Assembly (NCBI GenBank): GCA_964439625.1
Contig: CAYTPI010000006.1
Coordinates: forward strand, 62,001 to 126,000
DNA length: 64,000 nt
Direction of reading: 5' to 3'
Source of the DNA: CAYTPI01 sp964439625
GTDB taxonomy: Bacteria; Chloroflexota; Anaerolineae; Aggregatilineales; UBA3940
Part shown: positions 51,156 to 59,769 of the stretch, piece after piece
Layout of the letters: each line of letters opens with the position of its first letter
Numbering within the stretch: the first letter of the stretch is position 1
The notes under the pieces: model-generated
Told to the model about the DNA's origin: nothing
What the model saw: only the letters and a program-made list of their open reading frames with translations
Database searches by the model: none
Program-made: the position numbers and the translations under genes

Positions 51156-52658
51156 ATGTTGAAAAACAATCGAATGTTGGTTGTTGTGCTGGCACTTCTC
51201 ATGAGCTTGCTGATGGCAGCTTGTGAAGGCGAAGTTGCAGTAGAGACAACTGAAGAAGAAGCACCGGCTGAAGAAGCCGAAGCCACCGAAGAGATGGCCG
51301 AAGAAGACATGACTGAAGAAGCCGTTGAAGAAGAGATGGCTGAAGAAGACATGATGGAAGAGGAGATGGCTGAGCCCGTCACGATTGCGGAAACTGCCGC
51401 TGCTGACGAGCAATTCTCTACACTGGTTGCCGCACTGGAAGCCGCTGGATTGGTCGAGACATTTGCTGACCCAGAAGCTGACTTCACTGTGTTTGCACCA
51501 ACTAATGTTGCATTCGAAGCAACCCTTGCCGACCTTGGCATCAGCGCTGAGGACCTATTGGCTGATACAGAACTGCTGACAAGCATCCTGACTTATCATG
51601 TCATCGAGGGTGCAACCCCGGCTGAAACTATCATCAATGCTACTGTCCCACTTTTCTACACGCTAGAAGGCAGCCCAATTCAGGCCAACGTTGTTGATGG
51701 TGGCGTTCTACTGAACCGCAGCATCAATGTTGTTGCGGCTGACGTTGCAGCTTCAAACGGCGTCATTCACGCTATCGACGGCGTTCTGCTGCCACCGAGC
51801 ATCGAAACCGAAGTTGAAACCAACATCGTTGAGGTTGCTACGGAAGTCGGCACGTTTAACACCCTGCTGACCGCAGCAACTGAAGCTGGCTTGGCTGAGG
51901 CACTAAGCGGTGAAGGTCCGTTCACTGTGTTTGCGCCAACCGATGATGCTTTTGCTGCATACCTCGAAGCAAATGAACTGACCGCTGAAGACCTGCTTGC
52001 TGATACCGATGCACTGACGGATATTCTACTGTACCACGTCGCACTGGGTGCACTGCGCTCTGAAGACGTTGTTGCTCAGGAAGCCATCCGCATGGTGAAT
52101 GGTGATGAGCTAGCTGTGTCTGACATTCCGTTGACGGAGACACTGGATGTTGAAGCCTCAAATGGCATCATCCACGTGATTGACGGCGTCCTTATTCCGC
52201 CAATGGACGAGGAAATGGCTGAAGAAGAGCCGGGGACAATCGCAGAGATTGCCGCTGGTGACGAGCAGTTCTCAACTTTGGTTGCAGCCCTTGACGCTGC
52301 TGGCCTTGTTGAGACCGTTGCAGACCCAGAAGCAGAGTTCACTGTGTTTGCACCAACCAACGCTGCATTTGAAGCCGCACTTGCCGACCTTGGGATTACC
52401 GCAGAAGACCTGCTTGCTAGCGAAGACCTGAGCAACATTCTGCTGTACCATGTCGTTGAAGGTGCTGTACTAGCTGAAACCGTCGTTACGCTTGAATCTG
52501 CTACGACCGTTCAGGGCAGCGATGTAACAATCACAGTAACTGAAGATGGTGAAGTCTTCTTGAACGATACCGTTCAGGTTATTGTGACGGATGTTCAGGC
52601 CTCAAACGGCGTTATCCATGTGATTGACGGTGTTTTACTGCCGCCAACCGCTGAATAA
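51156..52658 (+). CDS. Lipoprotein with three fasciclin (FAS1) domains
   Basis: 500 residues, GGAGGAA ribosome site. A lipoprotein signal (VVLALLMSLLMAACEG, Cys23) leads to an unusually acidic linker of about 50 residues rich in Glu, Ala and Met (repeats of MAEEDM type). FAS1 domains lie at about 75-210, 215-350 and 358-500. Each has the FTVFAPTNVAFEA-type H1 motif (FAPTDDAFAAY in the second) and the NGVIHAIDGVLLPP-type H2 motif. Domains 1 and 3 are most alike, sharing DEQFSTLVAALEAAGLVET-like starts. FAS1 proteins mediate adhesion; this one is probably an abundant surface lipoprotein. Two hairpins follow the gene. Confidence 0.95.
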   Translation: MLKNNRMLVVVLALLMSLLMAACEGEVAVETTEEEAPAEEAEATEEMAEEDMTEEAVEEEMAEEDMMEEEMAEPVTIAETAAADEQFSTLVAALEAAGLVETFADPEADFTVFAPTNVAFEATLADLGISAEDLLADTELLTSILTYHVIEGATPAETIINATVPLFYTLEGSPIQANVVDGGVLLNRSINVVAADVAASNGVIHAIDGVLLPPSIETEVETNIVEVATEVGTFNTLLTAATEAGLAEALSGEGPFTVFAPTDDAFAAYLEANELTAEDLLADTDALTDILLYHVALGALRSEDVVAQEAIRMVNGDELAVSDIPLTETLDVEASNGIIHVIDGVLIPPMDEEMAEEEPGTIAEIAAGDEQFSTLVAALDAAGLVETVADPEAEFTVFAPTNAAFEAALADLGITAEDLLASEDLSNILLYHVVEGAVLAETVVTLESATTVQGSDVTITVTEDGEVFLNDTVQVIVTDVQASNGVIHVIDGVLLPPTAE

Positions 52659-52676
52659 GCCAGAACCAAGCGGCAG

Positions 52677-52696
52677 GCTTTTGCAATAGCAAAAGC
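52677..52696 (+). repeat. Perfect inverted repeat after the fasciclin gene
   Basis: GCTTTTGC (52677-52684), AATA loop, GCAAAAGC (52689-52696). A small perfect hairpin 18 nt after the stop codon, upstream of the terminator; probably stabilises the mRNA 3' end or terminates. Confidence 0.6.
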
Positions 52697-52709
52697 GCCA
52701 TTCAAAAGG

Positions 52710-52750
52710 AATCGGGTAGTGTGTGTAAGCATGCTGCCCGATTTTATTTG
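52710..52750 (+). terminator. Rho-independent terminator after the fasciclin gene
   Basis: AATCGGGTAG (52710-52719) pairs with CTGCCCGATT (52734-52743), 10 bp with one G-T, followed by TTATTTG. It supports the fasciclin gene being a single transcription unit. Confidence 0.75.
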
Positions 52751-52801
52751 TAAACTCTCTTGGCATACGGTAAATATCCGCGCATTGACTCGCGTAAAGA
52801 A

Positions 52802-53632
52802 ATGACCCCAAAACCTATGACAAAGCGTACGATAGGATTATTGGTGGTGATCAGCGCTGTAATAGGCGCAGCCTGTGGCGGGAGCAGCAATGTAGCTGTT
52901 GGTGAAGTACCGACAGAACTGCCGACATCCACCCCAAATATCAGCCCAACTGATTTACCTCCGCCGACTGTCACGCCATTTCCAGCGGTGACGCCACGAA
53001 GTGAACCGGTTACAGTGGACGCAGCATCAGGTGAAGATGAAGATTCGGAAGGAAGTGACGAAGCAGCACCTTCGGCTTCAGGGAGTCCGTTTGATGGGAC
53101 TATTCTATACGAAACAAACTTTGCCCGTGGTTGGCCCAATGTTGATGATGATACAGCGGATATTTCGTCAAGCGGGGGAGAGTATATTTGGGCGTTAGGG
53201 CCATTTGATGCGCGCTTCTTCACGACCAACGGAATCGAAGCGGGAGATAGTTATACGCAAGTCGATGTGACCGTAGAAGAATGCCCGCCAGAGGGTGGCT
53301 ACGGCTTGATCTTCCGCTATACGAGTGAAAGTGGCTACTATCAGTTTACGCTTTTTTGCAGTGGAACCTATTCCGGATTGGCCCGCGTCGATGGGCGACC
53401 CTCAGGCGGCACGAGTGGCGATACCCCATTTGACCCGAGCGAAGCAACGACACGTACACTAGGGGTACTGGCAGATGGTGCAGATATTACGTTGCTTGTT
53501 GATGGCGATGAGTTAGACCGTTACACGGATACTCGGTTTGAAACAGGAGATGCCGGTGTATATGCGATTAGTCAGACGGGTGACGTTATTAATGTGCGCT
53601 TCAGTAATATGCAAGTGTATGCACTCCCATGA
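52802..53632 (+). CDS. Lipoprotein with a LamG/DUF1080-like beta-sandwich
   Basis: 276 residues from the ATG at 52802; a TTG at 52760 is just after the terminator and an ATG at 52817 is also possible. A signal with a lipobox-like VISAVIGAACGG precedes an acidic Ser/Pro/Thr linker (about 35-100). The C-terminal domain (105-276) has the order of strands seen in laminin-G-like/DUF1080 folds: ILYETNFARGWPNVDDD, YTQVDVTVEECPPEGGYGLIFRY, GYYQFTLFCSGTY, GVLADGADITLLVDGDELDR, GDAGVYAISQTG and VRFSNMQVY. Such domains bind sugars; no catalytic residues are evident. It overlaps the next gene by 4 nt (ATGA). Confidence 0.75.
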   Translation: MTPKPMTKRTIGLLVVISAVIGAACGGSSNVAVGEVPTELPTSTPNISPTDLPPPTVTPFPAVTPRSEPVTVDAASGEDEDSEGSDEAAPSASGSPFDGTILYETNFARGWPNVDDDTADISSSGGEYIWALGPFDARFFTTNGIEAGDSYTQVDVTVEECPPEGGYGLIFRYTSESGYYQFTLFCSGTYSGLARVDGRPSGGTSGDTPFDPSEATTRTLGVLADGADITLLVDGDELDRYTDTRFETGDAGVYAISQTGDVINVRFSNMQVYALP

Positions 53633-54399
53633 CGCCAAGCTGGCAAACAATCCGGCGGCTGCGGTTGGGGCTGTTGGTAGTTGCTGTCGTATGCTTGATT
53701 GTGCTGCTGTTAGCACTGACTGGGTTGGCAGATTTACGCTCCGTAATTAAGCGTGACGTTGTTCAAGCGGTGACGGCGCAAGTTAGGGATATGAACTTTA
53801 GAGAGACTCCGATTATGGGAACACCAGAACCAATTACCTTTAGAGATCAGCTAACAGGGACACCCACTCAGGTAGCAAGAACAGAGACCATACAGCCTAC
53901 CCCACCCTTGACCCCTTCTGCGCTACCAACACCGACGATTACGCCAACGCGACCACCGGACATTTTCGTTGAGCGCTTTACGCGGAGCCAGATTGAAGGG
54001 CTTCCAGAGATAATCAAGGCATATGATCAAGACATGTTAAATACCTTTCGGGAAGGCCAGTCGCCTGATGTAGTATTATCTTGGAGTGAGGCGGGCCTGC
54101 TGCTAGGTCAGCAGGTGATAGCCGTTAACCAGTACGAGCGATTGACGTTATATACGCTTGGGGATGATGCACAAGAACGTCAGGCGTTGTTGGAGGTAGT
54201 GTTCGAGGAGAATACCAATACCACACGTGCTCCAACTGATGACGTATTCTTTCCTGAGCAGCGAATGCAGGAGATGCTCTATTGGCTGGTTCGTTATGGG
54301 GCGGAAGAGGGAGGACGCTTCACAGCCCTTGTTGAGACGTTTGCTCTGCCAGATGAAGACCGGCTGTCGATTACGATTACAGGGTTTGAGCCATACTAA
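53629..54399 (+). CDS. Membrane-anchored protein of unknown function with Thr/Pro linker
   Basis: 256 residues, coupled to the lipoprotein gene upstream by a 4-nt overlap. One transmembrane helix (about 13-35, LGLLVVAVVCLIVLLLALTGL), a Thr/Pro stalk (65-110), then a soluble external domain with alternating strands and helices (FVERFTRSQIEGLPEIIKAYDQDML, NQYERLTLYTLGD, RFTALVETFALPDEDRLSITITGFEPY). I recognise no family. Its coupling with the LamG-like lipoprotein suggests that the two proteins act together at the cell surface. Confidence 0.68.
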   Translation: MTPSWQTIRRLRLGLLVVAVVCLIVLLLALTGLADLRSVIKRDVVQAVTAQVRDMNFRETPIMGTPEPITFRDQLTGTPTQVARTETIQPTPPLTPSALPTPTITPTRPPDIFVERFTRSQIEGLPEIIKAYDQDMLNTFREGQSPDVVLSWSEAGLLLGQQVIAVNQYERLTLYTLGDDAQERQALLEVVFEENTNTTRAPTDDVFFPEQRMQEMLYWLVRYGAEEGGRFTALVETFALPDEDRLSITITGFEPY

Positions 54400-54441
54400 G
54401 CCAAATGATTTAATCCTGTGACTGATCTGGTTGATATGTGT

Positions 54442-54450
54442 TGGTACAAT
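54442..54450 (+). promoter_or_regulatory. Candidate extended -10 element for the PRTase gene
   Basis: TGGTACAAT, 41 nt before the start codon; the same nonamer precedes the M1 peptidase gene. No clear -35 box. Confidence 0.3.
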
Positions 54451-54490
54451 TGGTCAGATACCTACCGCAACTTGTTGACCCAAAGGAGAG

Positions 54491-55045
54491 ATGATGAGCG
54501 AAACATATCCGATAGAGATCGCGGGTGTCAAGCGAGAGCTACCATTGGTCGAAGTGGCCCCAGGTGTACACATCGCCTTGTTAAATATTCTCGGTGATAC
54601 GGAATTAATTAAGGTATCTGCGAGGGTGTTGGCAGAAAAATTAGATGGAACCGACGGCGAAGTCATTGTAACGGCGGAAGCAAAGAGTATTCCGCTGTGT
54701 TACGAACTGGCGGCTGAGATGGCGCTACCGTGGGTTGTGTTGAGAAAGTCTTACAAGCCCTACATGGGCGATGCTATTCAGTCAGAGACGCTCTCGATTA
54801 CGACTGGTAAACCACAGACACTGTTCCTCGATGAGAAAGATCGTGTGCTCATTGATGGGGCTAAGGTCATCTTGGTTGATGATGTCATCTCCACAGGCAG
54901 CACACTGCAAGGGATGCAGTTGATTGTCAGTAAGGCTGGGGGCGAAATCGAAGCGATGGCATCGATCTTCACGGAAGGCGACCGGGCGAAATGGTCTGAC
55001 ATTACGGCATTAGGGCACCTACCGGTGCTTTCAGGCGACGAGTAA
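54491..55045 (+). CDS. Adenine phosphoribosyltransferase-like PRTase
   Basis: 184 residues; ATG at 54491 or 54494 after AAAGGAGAG. The PRPP-binding motif is VILVDDVISTGSTLQGM; VTAEAKSIPLCYELAAEM and LRKSYKPYMGDAIQSE match the Apt/Xpt group. It would join a purine base to PRPP in salvage. The fit is closer to adenine PRTases than to pyrimidine ones, but the base cannot be fixed from sequence, and proteins of this type can also be regulators (PurR-like). It stands alone, with the CheY-like gene 153 nt downstream. Confidence 0.8.
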   Translation: MMSETYPIEIAGVKRELPLVEVAPGVHIALLNILGDTELIKVSARVLAEKLDGTDGEVIVTAEAKSIPLCYELAAEMALPWVVLRKSYKPYMGDAIQSETLSITTGKPQTLFLDEKDRVLIDGAKVILVDDVISTGSTLQGMQLIVSKAGGEIEAMASIFTEGDRAKWSDITALGHLPVLSGDE

Positions 55046-55198
55046 CCCACTTTCGAGGATTTCAGGCATATATATCTGACGTTGGCTTTCAGAAACTAAA
55101 CTCAGCGGTATACTCTTGGTTAAACCTACCTTACTCTATTAAGGTTTCTGCTGTTTGGGTAGGGAAAAACAGTCTCACAAGATGGTAAAGGGCACCCT

Positions 55199-55594
55199 AT
55201 GGCGAACATCCTCATAGTTGACGACGAACCAGACGTTCGTGAGTTGTTCAACATTACGTTGAAGATGGCTGGTCATGCAACGGAGACGGCGAAAGATGGG
55301 ATGGAGGCTAAGGATTACCTTGCCAGCAATGATGCACCTGACCTGATCGTGCTTGACCTAATGATGCCGCGCTTAGACGGTTTTGGGTTCCTGAAGCATA
55401 TCCGCGAGGATTTAAAGACAACGCCATTGCGGGTGCTGGTAGCTACAGCCAAAGTTCTGGAAGATAACGATGAAGCCCGCTTACAATCGTGGCCTGTGGT
55501 TGGGGTGCTGAACAAGGGTGAGTTAGACATCGCCCAAATGGTGACAATCGTCTCGACGGTGCTGGCAAAGGAAGCGAAGACGGCTGGTACTTAG
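55199..55594 (+). CDS. Single-domain response regulator (CheY-like)
   Basis: 131 residues, receiver only. Acidic pair in ILIVDDEPDV, phospho-acceptor Asp in LIVLDLMMPRLDGFG, Thr in VLVATAKVLED and Lys in VGVLNKGELD. The usual KP after the Lys is KG, a mild variation. It has no output domain, so it must act by protein contact. No kinase gene adjoins it; the sensor kinase at 15.4-18.6 kb and the pseudo-receiver kinase at 45.8 kb are possible partners. Convergent with the next gene (stop codons overlap). Confidence 0.86.
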   Translation: MANILIVDDEPDVRELFNITLKMAGHATETAKDGMEAKDYLASNDAPDLIVLDLMMPRLDGFGFLKHIREDLKTTPLRVLVATAKVLEDNDEARLQSWPVVGVLNKGELDIAQMVTIVSTVLAKEAKTAGT

Positions 55595-56034
55595 TCACGG
55601 TTGGCACGGGCGGCGATCAAAGCGACTAGGATCATTAGGAGTGCCCCACCAGCGTCAACTGAGGTCAAGAAGAACTGCGGGCTGCCATCCGGGTTAATGG
55701 GCTCGAACGAAATCCACACAACGATCCGCACAATGAACAGAATAATTGTGGCGATAACTGCCAATACCAGCATGTCGTCAATGATGCGTTCGTGTACCTC
55801 GCGGATCATGACGGCACCGCGCCACAGTACGACGCCCCAAGCGCTCGCCCAGAAGAAGAAGCGGTAGAGAAAGCTTCCTGAGACGGTCAGCGTGTTGAGA
55901 TCGCTAGAGCCAACATACTCATTGACCGTCAGGGCGAGGCCAAGGACGGCGACAATAGCGTATAGTGTCGGGATGCCGACCACAAATGCCAATGACTTGC
56001 CGATTGCAGGCCAATCAAACCGTTCGATATCCAT
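55591..56034 (-). CDS. Four-helix membrane protein of unknown function
   Basis: 147 residues. Four hydrophobic segments (about 11-34 IGKSLAFVVGIPTLYAIVAVLGLA, 50-66 FLYRFFFWASAWGVVLW, 86-107 MLVLAVIATIILFIVRIVVW, and 124-143 SVDAGGALLMILVALIAAR). No recognised family. The start overlaps the DinB gene's stop by one nucleotide (TAATG), so translation is coupled, but a functional tie is not obvious. Confidence 0.62.
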   Translation of the reverse strand: MDIERFDWPAIGKSLAFVVGIPTLYAIVAVLGLALTVNEYVGSSDLNTLTVSGSFLYRFFFWASAWGVVLWRGAVMIREVHERIIDDMLVLAVIATIILFIVRIVVWISFEPINPDGSPQFFLTSVDAGGALLMILVALIAARANRD

Positions 56035-56537
56035 TAAGAACTCCCATTTTTGAGCGCACCCCGAATAGCCTCGATGCTGGTGGCATCCAGCCGGGGTTGT
56101 TTGAGATCAAGCAGCATCAGGTAGCTGTTGAACTGAGCCCGATGTGTAATTTCATGGTCGAGCATGGCCATCAAGAAACGCCAGGCGCTAGTATCAATAT
56201 TTGCCTCAAGTTTACTGCGCTTGGCCTGTAAAACTTTATTTTTTAAAGGGCGCAGCAGGTCGAGGGCGACTTCTGTTTGAGTATGGAAATAATCAAGCGC
56301 GTTATCCCAGTCGGTGGCGAACTGCTCGTATTCATCGATGTGCCAATAATCATGGGCAACTACGGTGGCATACATATAGTGCCCGGCGGCAATCCGGCAG
56401 ATGATCTCTGCGGGTGTTGGTTCACCAGGCCAAGGCGTCCATAGGGCTTTCTCCGGCGGGAGCACATCAATAGACCACTGTGTGCGGCGGCGCTGCCCGT
56501 GGAAATAACGGATAAAGACATCGATGTCCGTAATCAT
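56034..56537 (-). CDS. DinB-family protein
   Basis: 167 residues from the ATG at 56537; the longer frame from 56561 adds eight unconserved residues. Four-helix DinB/YfiT fold: FIRYFHGQRRRTQWSIDVLPPEKALW at helix 1, EIICRIAAGHYMYATVVAHDYW at helix 2, and LMAMLDHEITHRAQFNSYLMLL near the end, where the two His of HEITHR are typical metal ligands with the His of AGHYMY. Members are often bacillithiol- or mycothiol-dependent transferases or maleylpyruvate isomerase-like; the substrate is unknown. Confidence 0.82.
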   Translation of the reverse strand: MITDIDVFIRYFHGQRRRTQWSIDVLPPEKALWTPWPGEPTPAEIICRIAAGHYMYATVVAHDYWHIDEYEQFATDWDNALDYFHTQTEVALDLLRPLKNKVLQAKRSKLEANIDTSAWRFLMAMLDHEITHRAQFNSYLMLLDLKQPRLDATSIEAIRGALKNGSS

Positions 56538-56570
56538 AGTGTGCCCTGCTGCACTTCTCAATAGGTTTGT

Positions 56571-57560
56571 TTAGTCTTGAATATAACCGTTGTCAATATA
56601 CCAGCGATATGTATCATGGATGCTTTCGGCAAATGAACGCGTCTGCAAGCCAAGCTCATTCTGTGCTTTGAATGTATCGTAATACATAAATTCGCGGCTT
56701 AACAAGATTCGGCCTTTATCAACCGGAAGATTGGCCCCAAGTGTGTGTGCCAGATCAACTGCGTGGGCTAACGGAGGGATCAACCAGTTGGGCACTGTGA
56801 TAAAGGGACGGGTATTGCCAACGGCGTTTAATACTTGTTGGAACGTCTCGCGATGCGTCAAGTTTTGCCCACCAAGGATGTAACGCTCGCCGACTGTGCC
56901 GTGTTCTGCTGCGGCGATGTGGGCGGCGGCAACATCACGTGCGTCGATGTAATTGAGCCCCCCCTGTGGGGTTGGTAGCGGGCCGTTATTCATGGCTTGC
57001 TTGATCATCTCGCCGACGTTGAATTTAAGATCACGCGGGCCAGAGACAGCCGCAGGCATCACAGAGACGGCGGGTAAGCCCTGCTGTACATAGTCTTGGA
57101 GTGCCTGTTCAGCAAGATGTTTACTATGCCCATAAGGGAACTGCTCTGGCTTGAGGTTGAACTGGTTAGTTTCATCCATCAACGGTTTGTCAGGTGGTGG
57201 GACGCCCAAGGCCGCAGTCGAGCCAGTGAAGACAAACCGTTTGACCCCAGCATCGAGCGCAGCTTGCATCACATTTTTGGCCCCTTCAACATTGACGCGA
57301 TAGACAACCTCATCGGCGACCTGCCAGTAGTCGGCGACCGCAGCGACGTGAAAGACCCAGTCAATATTTTGCATTGCCGGGCGGAGACTGTCGATATCGA
57401 GGATGTTGCCGATGACGGGCGTCATCGTCACATCTTGGACAGCAGCCTGCGGCGATGTCTTACGCTGAAGGCCGATCACCTCAATGCCACGATCATTGAG
57501 GGCGGCAACTAGGTTGGCGCCTACATAGCCTGTGCTGCCTGTTACCAATGCTCGGGTCAT
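56571..57560 (-). CDS. NAD-dependent epimerase/dehydratase-family SDR (dihydroflavonol-reductase-like)
   Basis: 329 residues from the ATG at 57560, which overlaps the stop of the glycosyltransferase (ATGA); a much longer frame in the same phase is only an antisense-free extension into that gene. NAD(P) motif VTGSTGYVGANLVAALNDRG, VFHVAAVADYWQ, FVFTGSTAALG, and the active-site Tyr/Lys in FPYGHSKHLAEQAL. The LNYIDARDVAAAHIAA segment is common to hopanoid-associated sugar epimerases (HpnA) and dihydroflavonol reductase-like enzymes. Its operon with GT2 and geranylgeranyl reductase suggests lipid or glycolipid modification. Confidence 0.86.
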   Translation of the reverse strand: MTRALVTGSTGYVGANLVAALNDRGIEVIGLQRKTSPQAAVQDVTMTPVIGNILDIDSLRPAMQNIDWVFHVAAVADYWQVADEVVYRVNVEGAKNVMQAALDAGVKRFVFTGSTAALGVPPPDKPLMDETNQFNLKPEQFPYGHSKHLAEQALQDYVQQGLPAVSVMPAAVSGPRDLKFNVGEMIKQAMNNGPLPTPQGGLNYIDARDVAAAHIAAAEHGTVGERYILGGQNLTHRETFQQVLNAVGNTRPFITVPNWLIPPLAHAVDLAHTLGANLPVDKGRILLSREFMYYDTFKAQNELGLQTRSFAESIHDTYRWYIDNGYIQD

Positions 57561-58426
57561 CCTTTGGTCGTCTCCACGCGCTGCCACAATTGAGTCAACG
57601 GGGTTTTTTGAACCCGAACGCGCCAGAAGATCAACAGCCAGAGATGTAAACGAGCAGCAAACAGCAGCAGCGTCCAGAGAAATTCCTTGGGTGTGTTTGC
57701 ATAGGCCAGCGCGCGGCTTGCACCTTGGGTTTCGTGGCGAAAGCTGCGCATCTGCAGCGATGAATTTGTGATCACTGGTTGGGCATAGCCCCCCGCACTG
57801 CGAACTTTTTGGCGGAGCCAATCGGCATAGGTGGTTGGGTAGCTGACGTAGACTTCTGCCGTGGGCGCATAGCGAATCTGGTAACCTTGGTTGCCCACCA
57901 TATGTGATAGAACCGCATCTTCGGCGAGGGCATCTTGCGGGAGAGGGTTGATCAATGATTTGCGAACGGCATATAAATAGCCCGAACACACAAAAAAGGT
58001 GCCGTCACGCTTAAGGCGCTCGGCGTGGGCACCGGCATCAGTCAGTAAGTGTGACCAGTACCCCAGTAGCGTCCGACGTGGGCTGGTTGAAATCGGGCGT
58101 CCACTGACAGCTCCGACCTTAGCATCAGCAAAGGGTGTGAGCAAGTGTTGGAGTGCTGCATCACTGATGTAGACATCCCCATCGGTCATAACGATAAGCT
58201 CACCCTTTGCGTGTTGAAAACCGAGGTTGAGGGCCGCTGGCTTGCCCTGCTGTTGATCTTGCAGAACTTTAACAGCGCCCACGGCTTGGGCAGCGTCCGC
58301 AGTCGCTTGATCCGGGCAGATCACGATAACCTCTGCCTCAAAAGCGGCAGACTGCTGCACCAACGATGTGATCGCACGAGCAATGGTATTGGCCTCGTGG
58401 GCGGCGGTGACAAGAATGCTGATCAA
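57557..58426 (-). CDS. GT2-family glycosyltransferase
   Basis: 289 residues. The GT-A start SILVTAAHEANTIARAITSLVQQS, the nucleotide-binding VIVICPDQATADAA, GKPAALNLGFQHAKGELIVMTDGDVYI (DxD-like metal site as DGD) and AEDAVLSHMVGNQGYQIRYAPTAEVYV are visible. A C-terminal hydrophobic helix (about 250-272, FLWTLLLFAARLHLWLLIFW) anchors it to the membrane. It transfers a sugar to a lipid or polysaccharide acceptor. Both ends overlap neighbours by 4 nt (ATGA), so the three genes are tightly coupled. Confidence 0.87.
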   Translation of the reverse strand: MISILVTAAHEANTIARAITSLVQQSAAFEAEVIVICPDQATADAAQAVGAVKVLQDQQQGKPAALNLGFQHAKGELIVMTDGDVYISDAALQHLLTPFADAKVGAVSGRPISTSPRRTLLGYWSHLLTDAGAHAERLKRDGTFFVCSGYLYAVRKSLINPLPQDALAEDAVLSHMVGNQGYQIRYAPTAEVYVSYPTTYADWLRQKVRSAGGYAQPVITNSSLQMRSFRHETQGASRALAYANTPKEFLWTLLLFAARLHLWLLIFWRVRVQKTPLTQLWQRVETTKG

Positions 58427-59694
58427 TTGAGCTTAGGTGCGAGCAAGCCGATCTTTTCAAGTGCCCAGCGCGGCGAGATTGGCAGTAGAAAGTGCAGCAC
58501 AAAATTCGGATGGAGCACGTTTTGAGCGGGCGAGATGCCCTGCGCAACTTCGTTAACGGCTTTCGCAATGGCCTTATGTTGGCTTGCCAGCCAGATAGTG
58601 TATTCAAGCAGAACTGGGTTGACGATGATATTCCGCAGTACGCTTAAGCCAGCAAACATCGGGCCGAATTCTTCCCAGACTTCGCGCTGGTAGGCAACAT
58701 GATCAGCACGCTGCTTCAGGATATCGTCGTGCATGGTACGCGCTGCAATCAAGCCGCTAATCATGGCGAGGTCGATGCCTTCACCGGTCAAGGGGTTGAC
58801 TAAGCCCGCCGCCTCACCGATTGTGACCCAGTTTTCGCCAGCGATGGGATGATCTTGGAAATCATGGCGGATTGGGAACCCCTTGACCGCGTCGATGAGT
58901 TCGAGTTCCGCTGGAAGTGAGCCTTGCTGTTGACGGCGTTCAATGAACTTGGCAACCTCAGCTCGCATGGTATCGGTGTTGTTCCACCAGACATCGCGAG
59001 AGCCAACGCCAATGTTAGCCGTACCATCGTCTGACGGGAATATCCAACCGTAGCCGGGCATTAGGTTCATGTCGAAGTAAAAGTCGTAGTAAAGGCGATC
59101 AGTCTCGAAGTTCTTGTAGTAGCCGCGTGCAGCAAGCAGCATCTGTTTCTTCTTGACTTCAACATTGATAGTTTTCAGCAGACCCAGGTGAGCACCAACT
59201 GCGATGATCACATGCTTTGGCTCAAAACGAACCGGACCATCTTTGGTCTTTGCGTTGACGGCAACAATCGTTTCGCCATCATATTTCAGCCCGACTACTT
59301 TGACCTTAGCAGCAAACTGAGCGCCTGCTTGCAGCGCATGCTGGCGGACGATGTCGTCGAAACGATAGCGTGGAATGGTCAAAGCGTATTCGGCATCCGC
59401 TTTCTTGAAGTCTTTGATTGCCATATAGGCTTGGGCATTGAGCATCCCTTTGATGCGTACATAGTCAATGCGGCAGGCACCAGCAGCGAGAACTTTGTCG
59501 ATTAAGTCCATCTCGTGCAGCGTTTTGACTGCCATCGGTGGTAGGCCATCACCGCAGGTTTTGTCGCGGGGGAACTCGGTCTTGTCGATCATGAGAACGT
59601 CGTGACCCGCGTTGGCAAGTGCCCAAGCAGCGGCAGATCCGCCGGGGCCAGCACCGATGATCAGAATTTCTGGCTTGGTTTCAATATCAGGCAT
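58423..59694 (-). CDS. Geranylgeranyl reductase-family FAD-dependent oxidoreductase
   Basis: 423 residues. FAD-binding EILIIGAGPGGSAAAWALANAG, FPRDKTCGDGLPPMAV (family motif), YGWIFPSDDGTANIGVG and the second FAD contact NWVTIGEAAGLVNPLTGEGIDLA. The family reduces isoprenoid double bonds in archaeal lipids, chlorophyll side chains or menaquinone tails (MenJ). With menA and menG at 38.9-40.5 kb, menaquinone tail saturation is a plausible role; a polyprenol or glycolipid substrate is also possible given the coupled GT2 and epimerase genes. First gene of the operon. Confidence 0.88.
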   Translation of the reverse strand: MPDIETKPEILIIGAGPGGSAAAWALANAGHDVLMIDKTEFPRDKTCGDGLPPMAVKTLHEMDLIDKVLAAGACRIDYVRIKGMLNAQAYMAIKDFKKADAEYALTIPRYRFDDIVRQHALQAGAQFAAKVKVVGLKYDGETIVAVNAKTKDGPVRFEPKHVIIAVGAHLGLLKTINVEVKKKQMLLAARGYYKNFETDRLYYDFYFDMNLMPGYGWIFPSDDGTANIGVGSRDVWWNNTDTMRAEVAKFIERRQQQGSLPAELELIDAVKGFPIRHDFQDHPIAGENWVTIGEAAGLVNPLTGEGIDLAMISGLIAARTMHDDILKQRADHVAYQREVWEEFGPMFAGLSVLRNIIVNPVLLEYTIWLASQHKAIAKAVNEVAQGISPAQNVLHPNFVLHFLLPISPRWALEKIGLLAPKLN

Positions 59695-59769
59695 GATGTA
59701 CGATTGCTATTCTGTATCTACGATCTCGTTCTGATAAGATACCGATATTGTGAAGGCTAGACAACTCAA

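Noticed and set aside
56571..57989. A 472-codon frame containing the epimerase-like gene
   Set aside because: The extra N-terminal 143 codons lie entirely within the upstream glycosyltransferase gene in another frame and show no homology; the ATG at 57560 matches the SDR start.
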